From Desulfobulbaceae bacterium (GTDB lineage Bacteria; Desulfobacterota; Desulfobulbia; Desulfobulbales; Desulfobulbaceae): 35,839 nt of DNA. The notes under the pieces are model-generated. The model saw only the letters and a list, made by a program, of their open reading frames with translations, did no database searches and was not told the DNA's origin. Where the stretch lies: the NCBI GenBank assembly GCA_003508005.1, contig DNUE01000067.1, positions 5,944-41,782 of the forward strand, written 5' to 3'. Below are positions 10,551 through 17,870 of this stretch, piece by piece (position 1 is the stretch's first letter; every line of letters begins with the position of its first letter). A program made the position numbers and the translations under genes.

Positions 10551-11885
10551 ATGACTAATACGGAAAATTTGAAACGGATTATCGATCAGATCAGCAGGGA
10601 CAAGGGCATAGACCGGGCTTTGCTGGTGGAAGCCATCGAGGAGGCGGTTCGCTCTGCAGCCCGGAAGAAACTTGGAAGCCGCCGTGATATCGAGGTGCAG
10701 TTCAGCGAGGCCACCGGCGAGATAGAGGTGTTCCAGTACCGTACCGTTGTCGAGGAGGTCGAGGACGAAGAGACCGAGATCAGCCTGCCGGATGCCCGGC
10801 TCCTTGATCCGGAAATAGAACTGGGTGACGACCTGGGCGAAAAAATTCCGGATATCGCCGACCTGGGCCGCATCGCCGCCCAATCGGCCAAGCAGGTGAT
10901 CATTCACCGGATGCGCGACGCTGAGCGCGACGTTATCTACGATATGTTCCGCGACCGCCAGGGCACTATTGTGAACGGGATTGTCCAGCGCTTTGAGCGC
11001 GGCAACATGATCGTCAATCTGGGCCGGACCGATGCGGTTCTGCCCCGCGACGGGCAGATCCCCAAGCGCTCCTTCAAGCAGGGCGATCGGATCAGGGCCT
11101 ACCTGCAGGAAGTCCGTCAGGAGAGCCGTGATTCCCAACTGCTCCTGAGCCGCACCTGCAACGAGTTTCTCAGCAAGTTGTTTGAACTGGAGGTTCCGGA
11201 GATAGCCGAAGGGATCGTCAAGATCATGGGGGTGGCCAGGGAGCCAGGGTTTCGGGCAAAGATCGCCGTATCCTCCTCCGAGTCCGACGTGGATCCGGTG
11301 GGCGCCTGCGTCGGACTCAAGGGATCCCGCGTGCAGAATGTGGTCCAGGAGCTGCAGGGTGAACGGATCGATATTGTGCCCTGGAGCCCCGATCCGGCCA
11401 AATATGTCTACAACGCCCTGGCCCCGGCCGAGGTTTCGATGGTGATTGTCGACGAGGACAACCATCAGCTGCTGGTGGTGGTGCCCGATGACCAGCTTTC
11501 CCTGGCCATCGGCCGGCAGGGGCAGAATGTCCGCCTTGCCTCCAGGCTCATGAACTGGCGCATCGATGTCAAGAGCGAATCGCGCTATGCAAATCTGGAA
11601 GACCAGGGTTATCGCAGTCTGATCGCGGTCCCGGGCATAGACGAGAGCCTTGCCGACAAACTGTTTGCCGGCGGAATCGTTTCCGCGGCGGCCCTGGCTG
11701 CTGCTGAGATCGAGCAGATCAAGACAGCGGCCAAGGTTGATGACGAGCGGGCGGAAGAACTGCGGGATATGGCCGCGATGAGCCTTGCCAGTGCGGGAGC
11801 CTCGGCGGCTGAGAGCAGCGCTTCTCCGGGCCCGGCGGAACCAGCGGCGGAAAGCAGGGATGAGTCCGGGGAACAAACCGAATGA
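10551..11885 (+). CDS. nusA: Transcription termination/antitermination factor NusA
   Basis: NusA binds RNA polymerase and nascent RNA to control pausing, termination and antitermination. The 444-aa product carries the N-terminal polymerase-binding domain (residues 1-130), an S1 domain (GTIVNGIVQRFERGNMIVNLG, about 140-205) and two KH domains (DPVGACVGLKGSRVQNVV and LSLAIGRQGQNVRLASRL). One C-terminal helix-hairpin-helix/acidic-type segment follows (VPGIDESLADKLFAGG, about 365-415), then an Ala/Ser/Glu-rich tail. GGGAG precedes the ATG. The stop overlaps the ylxR start as ATGA, so the two are translationally coupled. The domain content is the compact form, with a single C-terminal repeat rather than the two seen in E. 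coli. Confidence 0.97.
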   Translation: MTNTENLKRIIDQISRDKGIDRALLVEAIEEAVRSAARKKLGSRRDIEVQFSEATGEIEVFQYRTVVEEVEDEETEISLPDARLLDPEIELGDDLGEKIPDIADLGRIAAQSAKQVIIHRMRDAERDVIYDMFRDRQGTIVNGIVQRFERGNMIVNLGRTDAVLPRDGQIPKRSFKQGDRIRAYLQEVRQESRDSQLLLSRTCNEFLSKLFELEVPEIAEGIVKIMGVAREPGFRAKIAVSSSESDVDPVGACVGLKGSRVQNVVQELQGERIDIVPWSPDPAKYVYNALAPAEVSMVIVDEDNHQLLVVVPDDQLSLAIGRQGQNVRLASRLMNWRIDVKSESRYANLEDQGYRSLIAVPGIDESLADKLFAGGIVSAAALAAAEIEQIKTAAKVDDERAEELRDMAAMSLASAGASAAESSASPGPAEPAAESRDESGEQTE

Positions 11886-12127
11886 AACGTGGCCATGTGC
11901 CGCTGCGCACCTGTAGAGCGTGCCGCCGCCAGGCCCCCAAGCAGGAGCTCAGGCGAATGGTTGTGCAGCAGGGCCGGCTGGTGGATGACGAACGGCAGCT
12001 GGCGGCGGGTTACGGCGTGTACTGTTGCCGGGACGGAGCCTGCCGGGAAAGGCTTGGCAAAAAGTTGGGAAAAGGAAAGAAGGATGACTATGCAAAAAGT
12101 AACAATACTGAGCATCCGCCATCGTAA
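11882..12127 (+). CDS. ylxR: YlxR/RnpM-family RNA-binding protein (DUF448)
   Basis: YlxR proteins are small RNA-binding proteins encoded between nusA and infB; the Bacillus homolog has been described as an RNase P modulator. The 81-aa product has the family signature PLRTCRACRRQAPKQELRRMV near residues 7-27 and a central GYGVYCC segment matching the usual GRGAYvC. The first codon overlaps the nusA stop. The last 12 codons or so (from about 12092) lie inside a 94-bp dispersed repeat that also occurs between rpsO and pnp, so the natural C-terminus has apparently been replaced by repeat-derived residues. Confidence 0.87.
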   Translation: MKRGHVPLRTCRACRRQAPKQELRRMVVQQGRLVDDERQLAAGYGVYCCRDGACRERLGKKLGKGKKDDYAKSNNTEHPPS

Positions 12128-12185
12128 TTTAAACAAGTTACAAGGCTTGCCGACATTGGAATCGCCCTTTATGCGATTCTGACAA
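12092..12185 (+). repeat. Dispersed 94-bp repeat, copy A
   Basis: By hand alignment this stretch matches the reverse complement of 17749-17842 at 70 of 94 positions without gaps, including the block AACAAGTTACAA. Its first 35 bases also align without gaps to the last 35 bases of the window (27 of 35 identical). The right part can form a hairpin (GAATCGC at 12159-12165 with GCGATTC at 12173-12179). It overlaps the 3' end of ylxR and sits in the infB leader, in the same orientation as the operon. Confidence 0.8.
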
Positions 12186-12236
12186 ACAAGAAAACGCATC
12201 TGCTGCGCTGTTGCACAACGAGGACGGGAGTAAGCA

Positions 12237-14891
12237 ATGACCAAGGTCCGTATTTATGAACTGGCCAAGGAGGCCGGGCTTAAAAGCAAGGAATTCGCTG
12301 ATAAGCTTATAGAGCTGGGCTATCCCATTAAAAGCCACAGTTCGACGGTCGATGATGATATTGCCGCTGATATCCGCCGCAAGGTAATCGGGACCACAAC
12401 CGTCGAGGTGACTGACCAGCGGATCGAGATCAAACGGCCGGGCATCGACCGGCCGGTGACCACCGTTGTCCGTCGTCGTTCCAAGGCGGACAAGGAAGAG
12501 ATTGCCCGCAGGGCTGAGGAAGAGGAGGCGGAACACGCCGCCGAAGAACTGGAAGAAGAGGTCGAGGCCGCAGCGATCGCCGAGGAGGAAATTGTTCAGC
12601 CGGCGGAAGAGTCCGAGGTGCGCACCGAAGAAGTGTCTGCCCACGAAGAGGCCGGGGTGGAACCGGCGGCTGCCGAGGAGGAGTCGCTGGTTCAGGCAGA
12701 GGCGCAGCCCGAGGAGATAAAGGCGGAGCCTGTTCCGCAGCCGGCGGTGGACAGCAGGGCAGAACTCAGAAAAAAACCGAAAAAACTGGCCAAGGTGGTC
12801 GGGATGGTAGATATCGAGATTCCGAGCGAGAAAAAGAGCAAGCCACCCCGCCGGCCCGTGCGCACTGTTGTTGTGGGGGAGAGGGCCCCAGCCGTCCCGG
12901 CCCGCGAGCCCGAACATCCCGAAGTCAGAGGCAAGAAGGGAAAAAGGTTTGTTTCCCTGGTGGAGGAGGATGACCGGGCGAGAAAACCGGGCAAGTTGCA
13001 GCGGAAAGGCCGACAGCGTATTGATTTCACCGCTGGTGGCGAGGCGGAGTTCATGCGTCCCCGCAAGGGCCGCAAGAAAAAGGACGGTGGACGCAAGGAA
13101 ATGGAAGCCCCGATGGCGGTGGCCGAAACCAGGGCCATCAAGAAAAGGATCAAGGTATTTGAAACCATCTCGGTCGGTGACCTTGCCCGGCGCATGGGCG
13201 TCAAGGCCAGCGAAGTGATCGCCAAGCTGATGAAGCTGGGGGTGCTGGCTACCCTGAACCAGGCCCTGGATGTCGAATCAGCCACTCTGGTGGCCGCTGA
13301 TTTCGGCTTCGAGGTTGAGCAGGGAGTGACCCAGGAAATGGAGGTTATCAATCTCGAAGAGCAGGAGCAGGGCGGGGAACTGGTTCTGCGGCCGCCGGTG
13401 GTCACGGTCATGGGCCATGTCGATCACGGCAAGACCTCGATTCTGGACGCCATCCGCAAGACCGATGTTGCCTTGGGCGAGGCGGGCGGCATTACCCAGC
13501 ACATCGGCGCCTATCACGTCCAAGCTCCGTCCGGCGATATTGTCTTTGTCGATACCCCCGGCCATGCTGCCTTTACCGAGATGCGTTCCCGCGGCGCCAA
13601 GGTCACCGATATCGTCGTCCTGGTCGTGGCGGCAGACGACGGGGTCATGGAGCAGACCAAGGAGGCCATTGCCCATGCCCGGGCGGCCGAAGTTCCTATT
13701 GTCGTCGCCATCAACAAGATCGACAAGGACAACGCCAACCCTGACCGGGTCAAGCGGGAGCTGGGCGATTTCGGGCTGATCCCGGAAGAATGGGGCGGCG
13801 ACACCATCTACTGCGAGACCTCGGCCAAGCGCAACATCGGCATTGAAAAACTGCTGGAAAACATCCAGGTGCAGGCCGAGATCCTGGAACTCAAGGCCAA
13901 TCCCTACCGCAAGGCCAGGGGCACCGTGATCGAGGCCCAGCTGCACAAGGGCCGCGGCCCTGTGGCCACGGTGCTGGTGCAGGAAGGCACCCTGCGGGCC
14001 GGGGATTATTTCGTGGCCGGGCAGTTTGCCGGCAAGGTGCGCACCCTGATCGATGATCGCGGAGCCCAGGTGCAGGAGGCTGGTCCATCCATGCCGGTGG
14101 AGGTGCAGGGGCTCTCCGGAGTCCCCCAGGCCGGCGACGAGTTTGTGGTGGTGACCGACGAGAAGATGGCGAAGAACGTCAGCGAGTCCCGGCAGTTGAA
14201 GGCCAGGGAGCATGAACTGGCCGCTGCCTCCAAGGTCTCCCTGGACAATTTGTTCGAGAAGATGGCGGAGCAGGATCTCAAGGAACTGCGGGTCGTCCTG
14301 CGCGCCGATGTGCAGGGTACCCTGGAAGCCTTCGGCCAGGCAGCGGAAAAGCTGTCCACCAAGGAGATCCGGGTCCGGGTGCTGCATGAGGGGTCCGGCT
14401 CCATCACTGAAAACGACGTGCACCTTGCCGCGGCCTCGGACGCGATCATTATCGGTTTCAACGTTCGCCCGCCGGTGAAGGTGAAAGAACTGGCCCAGAA
14501 GGAACAGGTGGATATCCGCTTCTACGATGTCATTTATCATGCCCTGGAGGATATTGAAAAGGCCATGCTGGGCATGCTGGAGCCCACCTTCGAGGAACGG
14601 GTCATCGGCACCGCCGAGGTCCGGCAGACCTTTCATGTGCCCAAGGTGGGGACTGTTGCCGGCTGCTCGGTGATCGACGGCAAAATCGAACGTGCCGCCA
14701 AGGTCCGGCTGATGCGGGACGGGGTGGTGATCTATACCGGCAACATCGCATCGCTCAGGCGGTTCAAGGATGACGTCAAGGAGGTCCCGACCGGGTACGA
14801 ATGCGGCATCGGAGTGGAAAACTTCAATGACATCAAAACCGGCGACCACATTGAGGCCTTTGTCCTCGACCGGGTGGAGGCGAAGCTGTAA
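12237..14891 (+). CDS. infB: Translation initiation factor IF-2
   Basis: IF-2 is the GTPase that brings initiator tRNA to the 30S subunit. The 884-aa product has the N-terminal IF2-N module (MTKVRIYELAKEAGLKSKEF), a long charged Glu/Ala-rich linker (residues about 80-300) and a second IF2-N module (SVGDLARRMGVKASEV, about 317). The G domain has G1 GHVDHGKTS (about 392), G3 DTPGHAAF, G4 NKID and G5 SAK. The conserved C-terminal domains follow, including GTAEVRQTFHVPKVG. GGGAG lies upstream of the ATG. The leader between ylxR and infB is largely occupied by repeat copy A. Confidence 0.98.
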   Translation: MTKVRIYELAKEAGLKSKEFADKLIELGYPIKSHSSTVDDDIAADIRRKVIGTTTVEVTDQRIEIKRPGIDRPVTTVVRRRSKADKEEIARRAEEEEAEHAAEELEEEVEAAAIAEEEIVQPAEESEVRTEEVSAHEEAGVEPAAAEEESLVQAEAQPEEIKAEPVPQPAVDSRAELRKKPKKLAKVVGMVDIEIPSEKKSKPPRRPVRTVVVGERAPAVPAREPEHPEVRGKKGKRFVSLVEEDDRARKPGKLQRKGRQRIDFTAGGEAEFMRPRKGRKKKDGGRKEMEAPMAVAETRAIKKRIKVFETISVGDLARRMGVKASEVIAKLMKLGVLATLNQALDVESATLVAADFGFEVEQGVTQEMEVINLEEQEQGGELVLRPPVVTVMGHVDHGKTSILDAIRKTDVALGEAGGITQHIGAYHVQAPSGDIVFVDTPGHAAFTEMRSRGAKVTDIVVLVVAADDGVMEQTKEAIAHARAAEVPIVVAINKIDKDNANPDRVKRELGDFGLIPEEWGGDTIYCETSAKRNIGIEKLLENIQVQAEILELKANPYRKARGTVIEAQLHKGRGPVATVLVQEGTLRAGDYFVAGQFAGKVRTLIDDRGAQVQEAGPSMPVEVQGLSGVPQAGDEFVVVTDEKMAKNVSESRQLKAREHELAAASKVSLDNLFEKMAEQDLKELRVVLRADVQGTLEAFGQAAEKLSTKEIRVRVLHEGSGSITENDVHLAAASDAIIIGFNVRPPVKVKELAQKEQVDIRFYDVIYHALEDIEKAMLGMLEPTFEERVIGTAEVRQTFHVPKVGTVAGCSVIDGKIERAAKVRLMRDGVVIYTGNIASLRRFKDDVKEVPTGYECGIGVENFNDIKTGDHIEAFVLDRVEAKL

Positions 14892-14908
14892 CCTGCGCGC
14901 TACCAGCT

Positions 14909-15328
14909 ATGACGGGACAGAACGAAGCAGGCGGGCGAGGCCCCGCGGGATTTGATTTTACCCTGCCGGGCCTCGGCAAGCCGGAGAGCACTCGGCCCAA
15001 GCGGGTGGCCGAGGCCATCAAGAACGAGTTGACCCTCCTGCTGCTGCAGAAGGTGCGGGATCCCAGGCTGCGCGAGGTGATCATTGTCCAGGTGGACGTG
15101 GCCCCGGACCTGAAGCGGGCCAAGATTTACTTCACTGTCCCGCCGGGGAGCGAGGTCGCCCGGGTCAGCAAGGGACTGGCTGCGGCGAGAGGCTATTTTC
15201 GCAGTCACCTGGCTTCCCAGCTGAACCTGCGATTTACGCCGGAGCTGGTGTTTTATCATGACCGGCACACTGAGGAGGCCCAGCGGATTGACGAGCTGCT
15301 GCGCAGCCTGGCAAAGGAAAGCCGATGA
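14909..15328 (+). CDS. rbfA: Ribosome-binding factor A
   Basis: RbfA is a KH-fold protein that assists 16S rRNA 5'-end processing and 30S maturation. The 139-aa product has the core RPKRVAEAIKNELTLLLLQKVRDPRL at residues about 29-54, followed by VQVDVAPDLKRAKIYFTV and LNLRFTPELVFYHD, which align with the family's SxVxVSpDLxxAkVyvs and lrxxPeLxFxxD signatures. An N-terminal extension of about 25 residues (Gly-rich) precedes the core and may be dispensable; no better start codon is visible. It starts 17 bp after infB, and its stop overlaps the next start as ATGA. Confidence 0.92.
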   Translation: MTGQNEAGGRGPAGFDFTLPGLGKPESTRPKRVAEAIKNELTLLLLQKVRDPRLREVIIVQVDVAPDLKRAKIYFTVPPGSEVARVSKGLAAARGYFRSHLASQLNLRFTPELVFYHDRHTEEAQRIDELLRSLAKESR

Positions 15329-16317
15329 ACGTCCTGTCTGAAAGTCTGCTGGAGCATATTCGCCGGACCGGCAATTTTGTCTTGGCCACGCATATCAACC
15401 CGGACGGAGACGCCCTGGGGTCGCTGCTCAGTCTGGCCGACATCCTGGCAGGGATGGGCAAGAAGGTTTTTCGCTATCTGGAGGAGCCTGTCTCCCCGCT
15501 GTACCGGTTTCTGCCTGACAGTCATCTGGTGCGGACCGATATGGATGAATTGGCCGCTTTTGTCCGGGAGGCAGGTGCGGATGTGCTGTGCATTGCCCTT
15601 GACTGCGGCGACCGCAAGCGACTCGGCAGGAACGCCGACGAGCTGCTGCGGATCAGGCCGTTTCTGGTTATTGATCACCACAAGGGTAACGACGGATTTG
15701 GCGACCTGGCCTGGATCGACTCTCGACGGTCTTCCACCGGCGAGATGGTCTTTGACCTGGCCACGGCCCTCGGGCAGAAACCTTCGGCCAAGGCGGCAGA
15801 AGCCTTATATGCCGCCATTGTCACCGATACCGGCTCGTTTCACTACGAATCGACCAGCGCCCACACCTTTGATGTCGCCCGGCAGCTGGTTGCCGCGGGG
15901 GTGAGGCCTGATCAGGTCTCGCGGAACCTGTACGACAACTATTCCGTGGCCCGGCTGCAGCTGCTGCAGATGGTCCTGGCCACCCTGGAAGTGCATTGCG
16001 GGGGCCGAATAGCGGTCATCACCGTCACCAGGGACATCCTGGATCGCACCGGCTGCGCCCTTGAGGATACGGAAAACTTCATCAACCTGCCTCGGTCGGT
16101 GACCAGTGTGCAGGTGGCGGTTTTCCTCAAGGAGGCAGGGGAGGGCAGGATTTCGGTGAGCATGCGGGCCAAGGATGCCTGCGATGTCGCCGAGGTTGCC
16201 GCGCAGTTCGGCGGCGGCGGCCACCGCAATGCGGCGGGCTTCAAGGCTGCGGCGACAACCTTGGCGGAAGTCCGTGGCCGGCTGCTGCAGGAGCTGCAGC
16301 GCCAGCTTGGTTGTTAG
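15325..16317 (+). CDS. nrnA: DHH/DHHA1 phosphoesterase, NrnA-like nanoRNase/pAp phosphatase
   Basis: NrnA-type enzymes degrade 2-5-nt RNA oligomers and often dephosphorylate pAp. The 330-aa product shows the DHH-family Mn-binding motifs: THINPDGDALGS near residue 22, ALDCGD near 91, the name-giving VIDHHKGN near 115 and a TDTGSFHYEST segment near 170. The DHHA1 domain ends with the substrate motif FGGGGHRNAAG near 295. It overlaps rbfA by 4 bp and truB follows after 3 bp, so all three are tightly coupled. The rbfA-nrnA-truB order is common in bacteria lacking Orn. Confidence 0.92.
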   Translation: MNVLSESLLEHIRRTGNFVLATHINPDGDALGSLLSLADILAGMGKKVFRYLEEPVSPLYRFLPDSHLVRTDMDELAAFVREAGADVLCIALDCGDRKRLGRNADELLRIRPFLVIDHHKGNDGFGDLAWIDSRRSSTGEMVFDLATALGQKPSAKAAEALYAAIVTDTGSFHYESTSAHTFDVARQLVAAGVRPDQVSRNLYDNYSVARLQLLQMVLATLEVHCGGRIAVITVTRDILDRTGCALEDTENFINLPRSVTSVQVAVFLKEAGEGRISVSMRAKDACDVAEVAAQFGGGGHRNAAGFKAAATTLAEVRGRLLQELQRQLGC

Positions 16318-16320
16318 GGA

Positions 16321-17118
16321 ATGGCTGATCTCTTTGCGGCCGGGGGCAGAGAGCATGAGTTGACCAGCGGGGTGGTCCTGATCGACAAGCCCCGGGGCGT
16401 TACCTCGTTTGCGATGGTGCGGCAGGTTCGCCGACTGCTCGACATCAGAAAGGTGGGGCATGCCGGCACCTTGGACCCTTTTGCCAGCGGCCTTCTGATC
16501 GTGTGCGCCGGCCGGCCGGCCACCCGGCTGATTAACCGGTTCATGGCCGGCGAAAAGATGTACCGGGCGTTGCTGCAGCTTGGGGTGGAAACAGAGACCC
16601 TGGATCCGGAAGGCCGGGTGGTCAAGACTACCCCGGTGCCTGCCCTGGCGGAAGAGGAAATCAGGGACTGCCTGGCCCGCTTCGCCGGAAGACAATTGCA
16701 GGTGCCGCCTCCGTTTTCAGCGGTCAAGCACCAGGGCAAGCCTCTGTATCATTATGCCCGCCGAGGCATCATGATCGTCAAGGAGCCGCGGGAGATCGAG
16801 ATATCCTCCCTGCTCTTCGGCGGCTATGACCCCCTGATCCAGCAGCTGCAAGTGGACGTAGCCTGCAGCCGCGGCACCTATGTCAGGGTGCTGGCTGCGG
16901 ACATTGGCCGTTCCCTGGGATGCGGAGCCCATCTGCTTGAGCTCAGACGCCTGGCCAGCGGCTGCTTTACCGTGGCGGCCAGCCTGCCCGGCGAGGTGCT
17001 GGCCGAGGCGGATGGCCGGCAGAAGCTGCTCCCGGCAATGATCTCGGTTGAGCGGGCCGAGGCCATGCTGGAGGCGGCGGCAGTGGTGCAAGAGGAAGAT
17101 GCTGCGGCAACGGGGTAA
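16321..17118 (+). CDS. truB: tRNA pseudouridine(55) synthase
   Basis: TruB makes pseudouridine 55 in the T loop of tRNAs. The 265-aa product contains GVVLIDKPRGVTSFAMV near residue 17 and the catalytic segment KVGHAGTLDPFASGLL with the nucleophilic Asp near residue 48. It continues with YRALLQLGVETETLDPEG, PPFSAVKHQGKPLYHYAR and the CSRGTYVRVLAADIG region near 180. The start lies 3 bp after nrnA, so translation is probably coupled. The final 20 residues are a low-complexity Glu/Ala tail. Confidence 0.95.
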   Translation: MADLFAAGGREHELTSGVVLIDKPRGVTSFAMVRQVRRLLDIRKVGHAGTLDPFASGLLIVCAGRPATRLINRFMAGEKMYRALLQLGVETETLDPEGRVVKTTPVPALAEEEIRDCLARFAGRQLQVPPPFSAVKHQGKPLYHYARRGIMIVKEPREIEISSLLFGGYDPLIQQLQVDVACSRGTYVRVLAADIGRSLGCGAHLLELRRLASGCFTVAASLPGEVLAEADGRQKLLPAMISVERAEAMLEAAAVVQEEDAAATG

Positions 17119-17153
17119 AATATCTCGGGCGCTGCATGGATGCTTTGTTTCAG

Positions 17154-17181
17154 TTGCTTGTTTTTCATTCAATGGTATAGA
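17154..17181 (+). promoter_or_regulatory. Possible internal promoter for rpsO
   Basis: TTGCTT at 17154-17159 and TATAGA at 17176-17181, with a 16-bp spacer, lie in an AT-rich stretch after truB. Internal promoters before rpsO are known in related operons. The match is moderate and unverified. Confidence 0.4.
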
Positions 17182-17230
17182 GTGGATAAAAAACTTCCAG
17201 AGTCACAGGAAGGTAACATGGAGGTGCATT

Positions 17231-17500
17231 GTGGCACAGGACGCGACCAGGAAAAAGGAAATCATCGAAAAATTCAAAACCCATGACACTGATACCGGTT
17301 CCTCGGAGGTGCAGATCGCTTTGCTTTCCGAGCGGATTACCTATTTGACCGACCATTTTCAGACCCACAAGAAGGATCATCATTCCCGCCGGGGCCTGTT
17401 GAAACTGGTAGGTCAGCGCCGTAGCCTGCTGAACTATCTCAAGTCAAAGAATATTGACCGGTATCGGACCCTGATCAAGGAACTGGGCATTCGGAAGTAA
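17231..17500 (+). CDS. rpsO: 30S ribosomal protein S15
   Basis: S15 is a primary 16S rRNA-binding protein of the 30S platform. The 89-aa product has the complete family sequence: FKTHDTDTGSSEVQIALLSERI near residues 15-36, then LTDHFQTHKKDHHSRRGLL and LVGQRRSLLNYLKSKN, ending LIKELGIRK. The start is GTG at 17231 with GGAGGTG just upstream; an ATG at 17218 is out of frame. The long open frame upstream is not S15. It sits 112 bp after truB, with a possible own promoter, and is followed by a 370-bp gap before pnp. Confidence 0.97.
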   Translation: MAQDATRKKEIIEKFKTHDTDTGSSEVQIALLSERITYLTDHFQTHKKDHHSRRGLLKLVGQRRSLLNYLKSKNIDRYRTLIKELGIRK

Positions 17501-17748
17501 CGGAGCCAGTTTTTTCGGTGCGGGCAGCAGATTGTTCGCTGTCCCGTGTTGTGTGTTTCCGCACGGAAAGGGCTTTGCCCTGCGCGCGGCCGGATTGGGT
17601 CCCTCGGTGCTCAAACGGGGGGCGCATCTGCAGGCGTTCAGTCAAGAGCGGCCAGTGGGTAAGAACAAATATCAACAGGAGCCCGACAGGCGGGTTCCGC
17701 AGGGAGTTCCAATCGTCATTGACGGCTGGGCGCTCTGAACGCTTTCAA
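17501..17748. other. Non-coding part of the unusually long rpsO-pnp gap
   Basis: There is no supportable gene in this stretch. Small hairpins occur (TTTCCG/CGGAAA at 17556-17569 and AGGGC/GCCCT at 17569-17581). An open frame starting with TTG at 17532 has no ribosome-binding site or recognisable similarity. In E. coli the corresponding leader holds an RNase III-cleaved stem involved in PNPase autoregulation; no long equivalent stem is obvious here. Confidence 0.5.
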
Positions 17749-17842
17749 TTGTCGGAACCCCAATAAGTGCGATTCCGACGCCGGCAAGATTTGTAACTTG
17801 TTGAAATTACAGCGACAGATGGTCCATGATTTCACTTTTTGC
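17749..17842 (-). repeat. Dispersed 94-bp repeat, copy B (inverted relative to the operon)
   Basis: The reverse complement aligns without gaps to copy A (12092-12185). Its end can form a hairpin from GTCGGAA at 17751-17757 and TTCCGAC at 17773-17779. It ends about 28 bp before the pnp start, so it lies in the pnp 5' leader, in the opposite orientation to the copy in front of infB. Confidence 0.8.
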
Positions 17843-17870
17843 GAACTTGCCACAAATGCGAGGAGTAAAC

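Noticed and set aside
10499..10558. A 19-codon GTG-start frame with AAGGAG nearby, overlapping the nusA start (possible leader peptide)
   Set aside because: The AAGGAG is too close to the GTG, and the frame may be chance; conservation would be needed.
17532..17738. Open frame of 68 codons in the rpsO-pnp gap, with a segment faintly like a nucleotide-binding loop
   Set aside because: It starts with TTG, has no ribosome-binding site, and its composition matches the surrounding non-coding DNA.
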